Below, in pieces: positions 32,722 through 41,704 of a stretch of DNA of 47,858 bases. Location of the stretch: NCBI RefSeq assembly GCF_018860585.1, contig NZ_JAHKPR010000082.1:1-47858 (forward strand), read 5' to 3'. Under the pieces are notes generated by a model. The model saw only the letters and a list, made by a program, of their open reading frames with translations. It was not told where the DNA came from and made no database searches. Position numbers and translations under genes: made by a program. The stretch comes from Colwellia sp. E2M01 (GTDB lineage Bacteria > Pseudomonadota > Gammaproteobacteria > Enterobacterales > Alteromonadaceae). The first letter of the stretch is position 1. Every line of letters starts with the position of its first letter.

Positions 32722-33006
32722 ATGAAAGTGTATTTAGATGACGAAAGAACCACGCCAAAAGGTTGGTATCGAGTATATTGGCCAGAAGAAGCCATTGCTT
32801 TACTTAAACAAAATATTGTGACTGAAATAAGTTTAGATCATGATTTAGGTGATGATAACCATGGTACAGGTTACGATGTACTGCTTTGGATTGAAGAAGC
32901 AGCTTATACGCAAGGGTTTATTCCTCCGATCATTTATGTACATTCAGCTAACACCTCAGCAAAACATAAAATGGAATTAGCTATTGCTAACATCAAGCGT
33001 ATATAA
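32722..33006 (+). CDS. cREC-type receiver-like protein
   Basis: A 94-residue single-domain protein. It keeps the features of the cyclic-phosphate-processing receiver-like (cREC) family: MKVYLDDERTTPKGW, ISLDHDLGDDNHGTGYDVL and HSANTSAKHKM. The LDDER and LDHDLG acids match the receiver Asp cluster, but the usual phospho-signalling partners are absent. The family is reported in nucleic-acid-linked conflict systems. It starts three bases past the DnaA-like stop and so is co-transcribed with it. Confidence 0.78.
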   Translation: MKVYLDDERTTPKGWYRVYWPEEAIALLKQNIVTEISLDHDLGDDNHGTGYDVLLWIEEAAYTQGFIPPIIYVHSANTSAKHKMELAIANIKRI

Positions 33007-33187
33007 GTGTTTAATGTTTAACAGGGCAGATTTTACGAGACTTTGACATTTTGACTAATAGCCAGCGCCTAGTTTATATTTTCGAAGTAGCATCATTGCC
33101 AAGAAAATAACAGGTTGCATATTTGCATAAGTAAGAGATCCAAATAAGTTTAACCTTTAATAAAATTTCACAACTTTCTCCTTGCTA

Positions 33188-33217
33188 AATTATCTAATTT
33201 ATATAAATTAGATAATT
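33188..33217. promoter_or_regulatory. Perfect 30-bp palindrome before the R-M operon
   Basis: Half-site AATTATCTAATTTAT is followed directly by its exact reverse complement (ATAAATTAGATAATT). It lies 26 bases before the small HTH-like gene. Probable operator, possibly bound by that protein. Confidence 0.8.
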
Positions 33218-33243
33218 CATCATAAAAATAGAAGAATCGACTT

Positions 33244-33483
33244 ATGACCGAGCAAGCAATCTTCAACAATATCAAGCACGCATTAAACGAAGCGCCACGC
33301 AATCAGTACACCACTGAAATGCACCTGCAAATGATTAAGTACGCTGATAATCTCAAAAATATTACTGCGAAAGAATTTTGTGAAGGCGTTGGCCTTAAAC
33401 CAAGCTTCGGTACTGAATTTTCCAAAATGCGTAACCTTACTCAGCGATTAAAAGCCGCAGGTTTAAATACTGACCAGCTTTAA
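33244..33483 (+). CDS. Small HTH-like protein, possible R-M controller
   Basis: A 79-residue helical protein. KNITAKEFCEGVGLKPSFGTEF looks like a helix-turn-helix segment. Proteins of this size and kind are often found directly before hsdM in type I systems. It starts 26 bases after a perfect palindrome and ends 34 bases before hsdM. A controller role, delaying restriction until methylation is complete, would fit but is inference. Confidence 0.65.
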   Translation: MTEQAIFNNIKHALNEAPRNQYTTEMHLQMIKYADNLKNITAKEFCEGVGLKPSFGTEFSKMRNLTQRLKAAGLNTDQL

Positions 33484-33517
33484 TACGGCTAACTTAAAAG
33501 GATCAACCAAATTTCCC

Positions 33518-36022
33518 ATGGCAATTAAAAAAACAGAACTTTATTCATCATTATGGGCTAGCTGTGACGAGCTTCGAGGCGGTATGGATGCCAGCCAATA
33601 CAAAGACTACGTACTTACCATGTTATTCATGAAGTACGTCAGCGATAAATACAAAGGCGACCCTTACGGCATGATTGTTGTGCCAAATGGCGCAAGCTAT
33701 GGCGACATGGTTGCCGCCAAAGGCGATAAAGAAATTGGCGATAAAATGAATAAAATTATCGCAGCCCTTGCCGAAGAGAACGACCTTAAAGGCGTAATTG
33801 ACGTTGCCGACTTCAACGATGAAGACAAGCTTGGTAAAGGCAAAGAAATGATCGACCGCCTCACTAAGCTAGTGGGTATATTTCAAGGGTTAGATTTATC
33901 CGCCAACCGCGCTGGCGGCGACGACTTATTAGGCGATGCATACGAATACCTTATGCGTCATTTTGCTACCGAATCCGGTAAATCAAAAGGTCAGTTCTAT
34001 ACACCATCAGAAGTATCACAAATCCTAGCAAAAGTAGTTGGTATTACCAAAGATACACCACAAGACGCTACTGCCTATGATCCAACATCTGGTTCGGGTT
34101 CTTTGTTACTAAAAGCCAGTGACGAAGCGCCTCGTGGTTTATCTATTTACGGTCAAGAAATGGATAACGCGACTAGCGCACTTGCTCGTATGAACATGAT
34201 ATTGCATAACAATACCACAGCAAAAATTTTCAAAGGTAATACACTATCAGAGCCGCAATGGAAAGATGCAGATGGTCAACTAAAAACCTTCGATTTTGCC
34301 GTAGCCAACCCGCCATTTTCCAACAAAAACTGGACCAGTGGCTTAAACCCTGAGAACGATTTATATAATAGATTTACATGGGGAATTCCACCTGAAAAAA
34401 ACGGTGATTACACCTTCTTGCTGCACATTATCAAAAGCTTAAAAAGCACAGGTAAAGGTGCGGTGATCTTGCCACACGGGGTGTTATTCCGTGGCAATGC
34501 TGAAGCCAACATTCGTGAAAACCTCATCAAACAAGGTTACATCAAAGGTATTATTGGTTTACCTGCTAACCTCTTCTACGGTACGGGTATTCCAGCTTGT
34601 ATCATCATCATAGACAAAGAACATGCACAAAAGGCTGTGTCTAAGTTTGAAGAAGGTGATGAAAATTTACCAACGGTTACTGGCCGCCCCATCTTTATGA
34701 TTGATGCCAGCAAAGGCTTTATTAAAGATGGCAATAAAAACCGCCTGCGCAGCCAAGATATTCACAAAATTGTTGATGTATTTAACAAAAGGTTAGAGTT
34801 AGATAGATTTAGCCGATTAGTACCACTTGACGAAATAGCCAAGAACTATTTCAATCTCAACATCCCACGTTATATCGACTCATCTGAGCCAGAAGATTTA
34901 CACGATTTAAGCGCGCACCTGCAAGGCGGTATTCCTAACCGTGATATCGATGCCCTTGAGCATTACTGGCAAGTATTCCCAAGCATTCGAGCTACATTAT
35001 TCAAGCCTGATCGTGACGGTTACAGTCACGGTATGATTGAAGCCAGTGCGGTTAAAAGCTGCATTCTTGCTCATCAAGAGTTTAAAGACTTTGCTACTCG
35101 TAGTTTATTGCCATTCAAACAATGGATACCAGAGGCAAAACTAAAAGACCTCACTTGCAAAGAAAAAGCAGTAGGTGACAACCCAAAAGACTTTATCTTT
35201 AATATTTCAGAAAACTTACTTAATAGTTATGCCAATAGCGATCTACTCAGTAAATACGATATTTACCAAATTCTGATGGATTACTGGGCTGAAATAATGC
35301 AAGACGATGTCTATGTATTGATGCAAGACGATTGGCAAGCAGGTAACACTCTACGTGAGTTAATTGCTAAAAAGGGAGAGAAACTTAAAGAAACGCCTGA
35401 TTTAATCATCAATAAGAAAAAGTACAAAGCTGAACTTATTCCACCAAGCTTAATAGTTGCCCGATATTTTTCTGATGAACAAGACAAGATTGATGCGCTA
35501 CAAGCTAAGCAAGACGAAGCCACACAGTCTCTTGATAATTATATCGAGGAAAATGGTGGTGAAGATGGTTTATTGGTTGAAGCACTTAATGATAAAGACA
35601 AAATCACCAAAGCCAGCGTTGCTGCCAGATTAAAGGAAATTAACGTCATTCCCGCGCAGGCGGAAATCCAGGAAGAGCAAAAAGCTCTTAAACAAGCAAC
35701 CAAATTGTTTAACGCTGAAACAGCCGCTAAAAAAGCAATCAAAGAAGCGCAAGAGGCTTTGGATTTAACCGTATTTAACCAATACCCAAAACTCACTATT
35801 GATGACATCAAAACCCTAATTGTTGATGATAAGTGGTTAGCCACATTACAAGCTAATATTGTGGCAGAAATTGAACGTGTTACCCAACAAATGGCTAACC
35901 GTGTTAAAGAGCTAGAAGAACGTTACAGCACGCCATTACCAACATTAACAAAGTCTGTTAATGACTTAAGCGATAAAGTCGCAAGCCATTTAAAAGCAAT
36001 GGGCTTGGAGTGGTCAGTATGA
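33518..36022 (+). CDS. hsdM: Type I restriction-modification methyltransferase (M) subunit
   Basis: An 834-residue N6-adenine methyltransferase. The N-terminal HsdM_N helical domain (ELYSSLWASCDELRGGMDAS) is followed by GQFYTPSEVSQIL, SAM-binding DPTSGSGSLLLKA and catalytic NPPF (FAVANPPFSN). It is much longer than the usual 500-550 residues: the rest (about 560-834) is a charged coiled-coil type extension. Within this (about residues 709-718) lies NVIPAQAEIQ, encoded by an in-frame REP-like repeat. It overlaps hsdS by four bases (ATGA). Confidence 0.95.
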   Translation: MAIKKTELYSSLWASCDELRGGMDASQYKDYVLTMLFMKYVSDKYKGDPYGMIVVPNGASYGDMVAAKGDKEIGDKMNKIIAALAEENDLKGVIDVADFNDEDKLGKGKEMIDRLTKLVGIFQGLDLSANRAGGDDLLGDAYEYLMRHFATESGKSKGQFYTPSEVSQILAKVVGITKDTPQDATAYDPTSGSGSLLLKASDEAPRGLSIYGQEMDNATSALARMNMILHNNTTAKIFKGNTLSEPQWKDADGQLKTFDFAVANPPFSNKNWTSGLNPENDLYNRFTWGIPPEKNGDYTFLLHIIKSLKSTGKGAVILPHGVLFRGNAEANIRENLIKQGYIKGIIGLPANLFYGTGIPACIIIIDKEHAQKAVSKFEEGDENLPTVTGRPIFMIDASKGFIKDGNKNRLRSQDIHKIVDVFNKRLELDRFSRLVPLDEIAKNYFNLNIPRYIDSSEPEDLHDLSAHLQGGIPNRDIDALEHYWQVFPSIRATLFKPDRDGYSHGMIEASAVKSCILAHQEFKDFATRSLLPFKQWIPEAKLKDLTCKEKAVGDNPKDFIFNISENLLNSYANSDLLSKYDIYQILMDYWAEIMQDDVYVLMQDDWQAGNTLRELIAKKGEKLKETPDLIINKKKYKAELIPPSLIVARYFSDEQDKIDALQAKQDEATQSLDNYIEENGGEDGLLVEALNDKDKITKASVAARLKEINVIPAQAEIQEEQKALKQATKLFNAETAAKKAIKEAQEALDLTVFNQYPKLTIDDIKTLIVDDKWLATLQANIVAEIERVTQQMANRVKELEERYSTPLPTLTKSVNDLSDKVASHLKAMGLEWSV
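35644..35672. repeat. REP-like repeat inside hsdM, in frame
   Basis: CGTCATTCCCGCGCAGGCGG followed by AAATCCAGG resembles the common 'GTCATTCCCGCG..GCGGGAATCCAG' intergenic repeat. It adds NVIPAQAEIQE to HsdM without a frameshift. The pairing arms CCCGC/GCGG remain. Confidence 0.6.
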
Positions 36023-37350
36023 GTGCTTTAATACAAGCAATACCTGAAGGTTTTAAGCAAACAGACGTTGGTGTTATTCCTGTAGATTGGAAAATAAAAA
36101 ATATAGGCGATTTTGCAACAGTAAGCTCAGGAGGAACTCCTAATCGTAAAGTAGCTGACTATTGGGATGGAGATATACCTTGGGTTACGACCACATTAAT
36201 TAAAGGTGGTGACATTAGCTATGCCAATGAGTTTATCACGTCAAAAGGGCTAGATAACTCATCTGCCAGAATGTGCAAAGCTGGGTCTATATTGATGGCA
36301 ATGTACGGACAAGGTAAGACTCGTGGAAAAGCTGGCGTGTTAACTATTAATGCTTCAATTAATCAAGCCTGTGCAGCTATTGAAGTAAACAAAAAAAATG
36401 CCCAAGAGTACGTACTTCACACATTAAACTACATGTATAAAGAAATTAGAGAGCTTAGTAATTCTGGTGGGCAAGAAAACTTAAGCTCAGGAATAATAAA
36501 AGGTATAAAAATACCTTTACCGTCAGAGTTAGAACAAACAGCCATTGCCAATGCTTTATCCGATGTTGATGCGCTATTAACGGAATTGGAAAACCTAATC
36601 GACAAAAAGCAAGCGATTAAAACCGCCACCATGCAACAACTGCTGACAGGCAAAACCCGTTTACCGCAATTTGCAACTTACACAGAAGGCGATGACGAAG
36701 GAAAGAGAAAAGGCACAAAACACAGCGAACTAGGTGAAATTCCTGAAGATTGGGATGTTTGTTTAATTGATGATGTTGTTGACTCACTCTCTAGTGGGGG
36801 AACTCCATTTAGAGGTAACCCTAGTTTTTATAAGGGAGTAAATAGATGGATAACCAGTGGTGAACTTAAATATGGTGTTATTAATGACACTATTGAAAAG
36901 ATTAGTGATGATGCTATTAAAAAGTCGAATTTAAAAGTACACCCTGAAGGCACTTTCCTAATGGCTATAACAGGATTAGAAGCTGCTGGAACGAGAGGCT
37001 CTTGCGGTATTGTTGGTAAACCAGCAGCCACAAATCAATCATGCATGGCCATTTACCCCAATAAAAAACTAACGAGTAAATTTTTATTTCATTGGTATGT
37101 TTATAACGGTGAAGAATTAGCGCTGACGTATTGCCAAGGAACAAAACAGCTTAGCTATACAGCAGGTTTATTGAAAACTCTACCGATTTTATTGCCGCGA
37201 GATACAGGTGAACAAAGCGCTATTGCAACCATTCTCTCGGATATGGATAACGAAATTCAAACCCTTGAACAGCGCCTGAAGAAAACCCGCCAAATCAAAC
37301 AAGGCATGATGCAACAGCTACTCACAGGCCGCACAAGGTTGCCCTATTAA
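36019..37350 (+). CDS. hsdS: Type I R-M specificity (S) subunit
   Basis: A 443-residue specificity subunit. Two target-recognition domains (about 15-180 and 230-390) are each followed by a conserved helix repeat: LLTELENLIDKKQAIKTATM and QTLEQRLKKTRQIKQGMM, then MQQLLTG-TRLP. The PVDWK and PEDWD openings are typical of TRDs. ATG 36019 overlaps the hsdM stop; the earlier GTG 36010 is within hsdM. Recognition sequence cannot be read from here. TRD 2 and TRD 1 differ, so a bipartite site is expected. Confidence 0.94.
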   Translation: MSALIQAIPEGFKQTDVGVIPVDWKIKNIGDFATVSSGGTPNRKVADYWDGDIPWVTTTLIKGGDISYANEFITSKGLDNSSARMCKAGSILMAMYGQGKTRGKAGVLTINASINQACAAIEVNKKNAQEYVLHTLNYMYKEIRELSNSGGQENLSSGIIKGIKIPLPSELEQTAIANALSDVDALLTELENLIDKKQAIKTATMQQLLTGKTRLPQFATYTEGDDEGKRKGTKHSELGEIPEDWDVCLIDDVVDSLSSGGTPFRGNPSFYKGVNRWITSGELKYGVINDTIEKISDDAIKKSNLKVHPEGTFLMAITGLEAAGTRGSCGIVGKPAATNQSCMAIYPNKKLTSKFLFHWYVYNGEELALTYCQGTKQLSYTAGLLKTLPILLPRDTGEQSAIATILSDMDNEIQTLEQRLKKTRQIKQGMMQQLLTGRTRLPY

Positions 37351-37366
37351 ATAAAAGGAATTAATA

Positions 37367-37942
37367 ATGATTAGAGACAGAAGTTTAATATATCACCTCA
37401 CCGATTTAGAGAATTTAGCATCAATTCTTCAACATGGTTTGAAACCTAGGTGTGAACTTAGCAATGATGAATTTAATGATATTGCTGACGGTGAAATTTT
37501 ATACTCACGGGCAAATCATAGTTTAGATAATTTTGTACCTTTTCACTTTTTTGCCAAAAATCCTTTTGATTATGGCGTGCAACGTACTCATCCTGATAAA
37601 GATTTTTTGCTGGTTACTGTTCATAGAAATTTCGCTAGAATAAGCGGTTTTCGAATTGTTCCTACACATCCTTTAGCTGAAGAGGGTTATCAAATTTTAG
37701 ATTATGATGCTGGCTTTTCAGCGATTGATTGGGAATTGATGGAAGAAAGAGATTATGATGATAGAGCGTGTAAAGTAGTCTGTATGGCTGAATGTTTATC
37801 ACCTAAAGCTGTTCCTCCTCATTTCTTTTTTAGTATTTACGTAAAAGATGAGCGGGTAGAAAAGATAGTTAATGCCATGGTGCTTAAATACAATGCTAGC
37901 TGTCGTGTAAATATTAATTCTAAAATGTTTGTTGGTGAGTAA
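37367..37942 (+). CDS. DarT-like ADP-ribosyltransferase, first copy
   Basis: A 191-residue DUF4433/DarT-like protein. It has the family start SLIYHLTDLENLASILQHGL, then NFVPFHFFAKNPFDYGV, and a Glu in VCMAECLSP at the position of the DarT catalytic Glu (QAEaLv). It is more diverged than the next gene. DarT toxins attach ADP-ribose to single-stranded DNA and act in anti-phage defence; the base used here is unknown. It starts 17 bases after hsdS and overlaps the next darT. Confidence 0.78.
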   Translation: MIRDRSLIYHLTDLENLASILQHGLKPRCELSNDEFNDIADGEILYSRANHSLDNFVPFHFFAKNPFDYGVQRTHPDKDFLLVTVHRNFARISGFRIVPTHPLAEEGYQILDYDAGFSAIDWELMEERDYDDRACKVVCMAECLSPKAVPPHFFFSIYVKDERVEKIVNAMVLKYNASCRVNINSKMFVGE

Positions 37943-38606
37943 TTTGTATAACTATAGTCAAACTCTTAACCCACAAAAAGCGCTGATATGGCGTATTGTG
38001 CATCGCAATAATGTTCCGTGGATTTTAGATAACGGCTTACATTGCGGCAATAGCTTTTGTGGCAATAGTCAGGCGCAATCACCTAATTGGGAAGCAATAG
38101 GTAGTTCGGAACTGATACAGAAACGAGCAACTCATCCAGTGCCTATTTCACCCTTTGGTTCTTTAAATGACTATGTACCGTTTTACTTTACCCCTTTCTC
38201 GCCCATGTTACTCAATATTAAGTCGGGGCGAGGTGTTATACAGAGGGCTAACGAAGATATCGTTATTTTGGTATCATCGTTACACAAAGTTGAACAACTG
38301 AACTTAGATTTTGTCTATACAGACATGCATGCATACTATCAGTGGGCAAATTTTTACTCTGATTTGAATCACTTGGGCAAAATAGATTGGCCTATTCTAC
38401 AAACGCGAAATTTTGCTAGGGATCTAAATGACCCTGCCAAGTTTGAACGATACCAAGCAGAAGCACTGATAAAGCAGCATTGTCCGATAAATGCTTTAGT
38501 CGGTATAGCTTGTTACAACACGCAAGTTGAACAACAATTAAAACAACATATTCAACAGCGCAATATGAATTTGGACGTTATTGTACGTCCGGGATGGTAC
38601 TTCTAA
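37935..38606 (+). CDS. darT: DNA ADP-ribosyltransferase toxin DarT
   Basis: A 223-residue canonical DarT (DUF4433): [27 protein letters not shown], split by me as residues 14-40, then [15 protein letters not shown], and catalytic Glu in RYQAEALIK. It modifies single-stranded DNA, probably thymidine, with ADP-ribose from NAD, and kills unless DarG is active. The start is uncertain: GTG 37935 or TTG 37944, both overlapping or abutting the previous stop. Its stop overlaps darG by one base. Confidence 0.9.
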   Translation: MSNLYNYSQTLNPQKALIWRIVHRNNVPWILDNGLHCGNSFCGNSQAQSPNWEAIGSSELIQKRATHPVPISPFGSLNDYVPFYFTPFSPMLLNIKSGRGVIQRANEDIVILVSSLHKVEQLNLDFVYTDMHAYYQWANFYSDLNHLGKIDWPILQTRNFARDLNDPAKFERYQAEALIKQHCPINALVGIACYNTQVEQQLKQHIQQRNMNLDVIVRPGWYF

Positions 38607-39670
38607 TGATCACTTATACACAAGGTAATTTACTCGAAGCACAAGTAGATGCACTCGTTAATACCGTGAATACTGTTGGGGTTATGGGGAAAGGCATTGC
38701 ATTAATGTTCAAAGAGCGCTTTCCTAAAAACATGGCAGAGTATGCTAGCGCTTGTAAAGCTAAACAGGTAAATACTGGCAAAATGTTTGTTACTGAAACA
38801 GGCGAATTAATGGGTCCTCAGTGGATTGTTAACTTCCCGACTAAGCAGCATTGGCGTGCAAAATCTCAAATGGAATGGATACAAGATGGTTTAATCGACC
38901 TTCGACATTTTTTAGAAGCCAATAATGTTAGCTCTATAGCCATACCACCACTTGGCGCAGGACAAGGTGGGTTGTCTTGGCCTGATGTTAAAGCGGAAAT
39001 TGAAAAAGCATTATCAAATATTGAAACTACAAACATTATTGTGTTTGAGCCTACCAGTAAATATCAAAATGTGGCTAAAAAAGCAGGCGTTAAAAAACTC
39101 ACTCCAGCAAGAGCATTAGTTGCAGAATTAGTGAGGCGCTATTGGATTTTGGGCATGGAGTGTAGTTTGTTGGAAATTCAAAAGCTCGCTTGGTTTTTAC
39201 AAAGAACCATCGAAAATACAGGCTTGAAGAATGAATTAAAACTCAAGTTTGAAGCTAACTATTATGGCCCATATGCCAATAATCTAGAACATTTATTAAA
39301 TGCGTTAGATGGTAGTTATTTAAAATCTGACAAACGAATTCCTGATTGCGAACCGTTAGATGTGATTTGGTTTAATGAATCAGAGAAACAAAAAGTTTCA
39401 ACTTATTTGAATACTGAGGCTAAAGAATATTTACCCGCATTAGAAGCAGCAACTGAAGTGATTAATGGTTTTGAATCTCCTTTTGGTCTAGAGCTTTTAT
39501 CTACAGTCGATTGGCTTGTTACTAAGCAAGGCTGTAATAGAACAGTAGAGTCGATTAAAGAAGGCATAGCCAACTGGCCTGCTGGCGCTAAATGGGCACA
39601 GCGAAAGTTAACTTTATTTAGTGATAGAGATATTGGGTTTGCTTTAAACAACTTACAAAGGCTTTCTTGA
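38606..39670 (+). CDS. darG: DarG antitoxin, macrodomain plus C-terminal domain
   Basis: A 354-residue antitoxin. The N-terminal macrodomain (about 1-155) has [33 protein letters not shown] and [10 protein letters not shown]; it removes ADP-ribose from DNA. The C-terminal domain (about 165-354; [33 protein letters not shown]) is the part that binds and blocks DarT. Start is ATG 38606, overlapping the darT stop. One DarG would need to cope with two DarT-like enzymes here. Confidence 0.93.
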   Translation: MITYTQGNLLEAQVDALVNTVNTVGVMGKGIALMFKERFPKNMAEYASACKAKQVNTGKMFVTETGELMGPQWIVNFPTKQHWRAKSQMEWIQDGLIDLRHFLEANNVSSIAIPPLGAGQGGLSWPDVKAEIEKALSNIETTNIIVFEPTSKYQNVAKKAGVKKLTPARALVAELVRRYWILGMECSLLEIQKLAWFLQRTIENTGLKNELKLKFEANYYGPYANNLEHLLNALDGSYLKSDKRIPDCEPLDVIWFNESEKQKVSTYLNTEAKEYLPALEAATEVINGFESPFGLELLSTVDWLVTKQGCNRTVESIKEGIANWPAGAKWAQRKLTLFSDRDIGFALNNLQRLS

Positions 39671-39802
39671 GTTAACTTGATGGTTACTTAATTAACTAAA
39701 GCCATAATACATCGAACTAATACAGAATATTTACTTTAGAAAAATTAGACAATACAAATTCTAACGGAACACTAGTGACAAGGATAATAAGGTTAACTAT
39801 TG

Positions 39803-41566
39803 ATGAATGATAAGATATTAAAAACTATTGATGAACTATTTACAGAGTATCAATTTACAATTCCTAATTATCAACGCTCTTATGCATGGGAAGAAGCTCA
39901 ATTAGATCTATTTGTTGAAGACTTACGTCATCAACTAAAAACCCAAACCACTGATGTTAAAAAACCTTACTTTATTGGTACGCTATTATTACACAGTAAA
40001 TATAATCAATATTCATACCCAGCTGTCGATGTAGTAGACGGACAACAACGCTTAACCACTACTTTAATTTTTATTGCTACCGCGCTAAAAGAACATGCAG
40101 AAATTGAAGATTATGAATTTATTCAATCTAACTATATTTGTCATCCAGAACGTGGGCAAAAATTCAAAACGATAGAAAAAGATCGTAACTTATTTAGGTC
40201 TACTATTTTAAGTATTGATAGCGTTGATGAAGTACCAGACAGTCAGTCTTCACAAAAACTCATTTTTGCACGTGATTATTTTCGCCAACATGTAAAACTT
40301 GATGAGTGGCAGCCAATGATAACTCAGCTACGTGAGGCACAAGTTTTAGCTTATGTAATCGACGATTTATCTACTGCAACTCAAATTTTTGAATTTCAAA
40401 ATGACCGAGGTAAAAAGCTAACTAACCTAGAAGCAGTGAAAAGCTTTTTAATGCACAATGTACATTTAAACTCAAAAAGCGCCTCTGAAGAGAAACTTGA
40501 TTCAATTCATAGTCATTTTGAATCTATTTTCCGTGACATTGAAGAACTTTCCACATACCCACGAACACCAGGGGAAGACAGTATACTTTCTTATCACTGT
40601 GCAGCATTTCTACCTTGGACTGATAACGAGTACTTACAACCTAAAAAGTTAATTAAAAACCAAATTAATGCTATCGAAGATAAAGGGCCTGAAGCCATTA
40701 TTAATTGGATTAATAGCTTTATTTCTAACTTAAAGAAAAGTTACAAAAATGTGTTAACTATATATAAAGGTATGGATGAACTTATTGAATTTACTCATTT
40801 AGTTATATTAAATCGCCTTGCACCTTTTTGGCCTCTACTGATAAAAACCTATCACGCAGACAACTCAAACAATAAAGTTAAATTTAGAAAAGCATGCCAT
40901 TTAATGGAGATATTTAGCCTTAAAGCATATGGACTAGCAAACTTACGCTCAAATGCTGGTAATTCTCACTTACTTTGGATAGCAAAAAAATTCGACAGCA
41001 GTGACCAGAACTGGGGCTATGAATGGCTATTTGAAGAACTGTCCAATATGAGTAGTTGGTGGGATATTCCCAAGCGTATGAAAGCCAATATACAAAGCCC
41101 AAATTTCTATAATAATAGTAAACAATCTGCATTATATATTTTATGGCGTTATGAGAACTATCTGCGCTCTGGCGGTAACAATCAAAATCAATGGTCGAAA
41201 CTGTCATGGCGAGATATTGTTATACCTAAAAACAATGCAGAAAAACTGAGCCTTGAACACATCGCGGCACAGAATAATGAATTATCAAAACATATAGTAA
41301 GCTGGGATGTTGATGATGAAGCTGAATTTAAAGATATAGCCTTGCACAGGCTGGGGAATTTAGTTCTTGATAGTATTTCATCTAACTCATCGAAAAAAGA
41401 TCATGATTTTAATACAAAATGGCAGAAGCTTTCAGAGAGCTCGACCTATTTGAGCCAAGGTGAACTAAAAAGGTTCATCTCGCCCGAAACTAAGATATGG
41501 GATATAGCAGCCATTAAAAATAGGCAAATAACCTTAACCCAGTTTATTGAAAAAGAATGGAACTAA
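39803..41566 (+). CDS. DUF262/DUF1524 protein (GmrSD-like)
   Basis: A 587-residue protein with N-terminal DUF262 (about 5-230; FTIPNYQRSYAWEEAQL, VDVVDGQQRLTTTLIF, the GmrS-type DGQQR motif) and C-terminal DUF1524 HNH-type nuclease (about 475-560; LSLEHIAAQN, HRLGNLVLDS, SNSSKKDHDF). This is the layout of the GmrSD type IV restriction enzymes that attack modified phage DNA. The usual HxxP is HIAA here. It starts at ATG 39803. A 132-base gap before it is the longest within this operon. Confidence 0.88.
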   Translation: MNDKILKTIDELFTEYQFTIPNYQRSYAWEEAQLDLFVEDLRHQLKTQTTDVKKPYFIGTLLLHSKYNQYSYPAVDVVDGQQRLTTTLIFIATALKEHAEIEDYEFIQSNYICHPERGQKFKTIEKDRNLFRSTILSIDSVDEVPDSQSSQKLIFARDYFRQHVKLDEWQPMITQLREAQVLAYVIDDLSTATQIFEFQNDRGKKLTNLEAVKSFLMHNVHLNSKSASEEKLDSIHSHFESIFRDIEELSTYPRTPGEDSILSYHCAAFLPWTDNEYLQPKKLIKNQINAIEDKGPEAIINWINSFISNLKKSYKNVLTIYKGMDELIEFTHLVILNRLAPFWPLLIKTYHADNSNNKVKFRKACHLMEIFSLKAYGLANLRSNAGNSHLLWIAKKFDSSDQNWGYEWLFEELSNMSSWWDIPKRMKANIQSPNFYNNSKQSALYILWRYENYLRSGGNNQNQWSKLSWRDIVIPKNNAEKLSLEHIAAQNNELSKHIVSWDVDDEAEFKDIALHRLGNLVLDSISSNSSKKDHDFNTKWQKLSESSTYLSQGELKRFISPETKIWDIAAIKNRQITLTQFIEKEWN

Positions 41567-41704
41567 ATATATTTGCTTGACCGTTGCTTGACTGGTTCGT
41601 CGTTCGGTTCAGTGCAATACTAGTACTATAAATTTAAAGCATTGAAAACAATGCAATTAAAACCCAATCACTTGCTTGATTGAAAGAACTTATAAGGATG
41701 TAAT

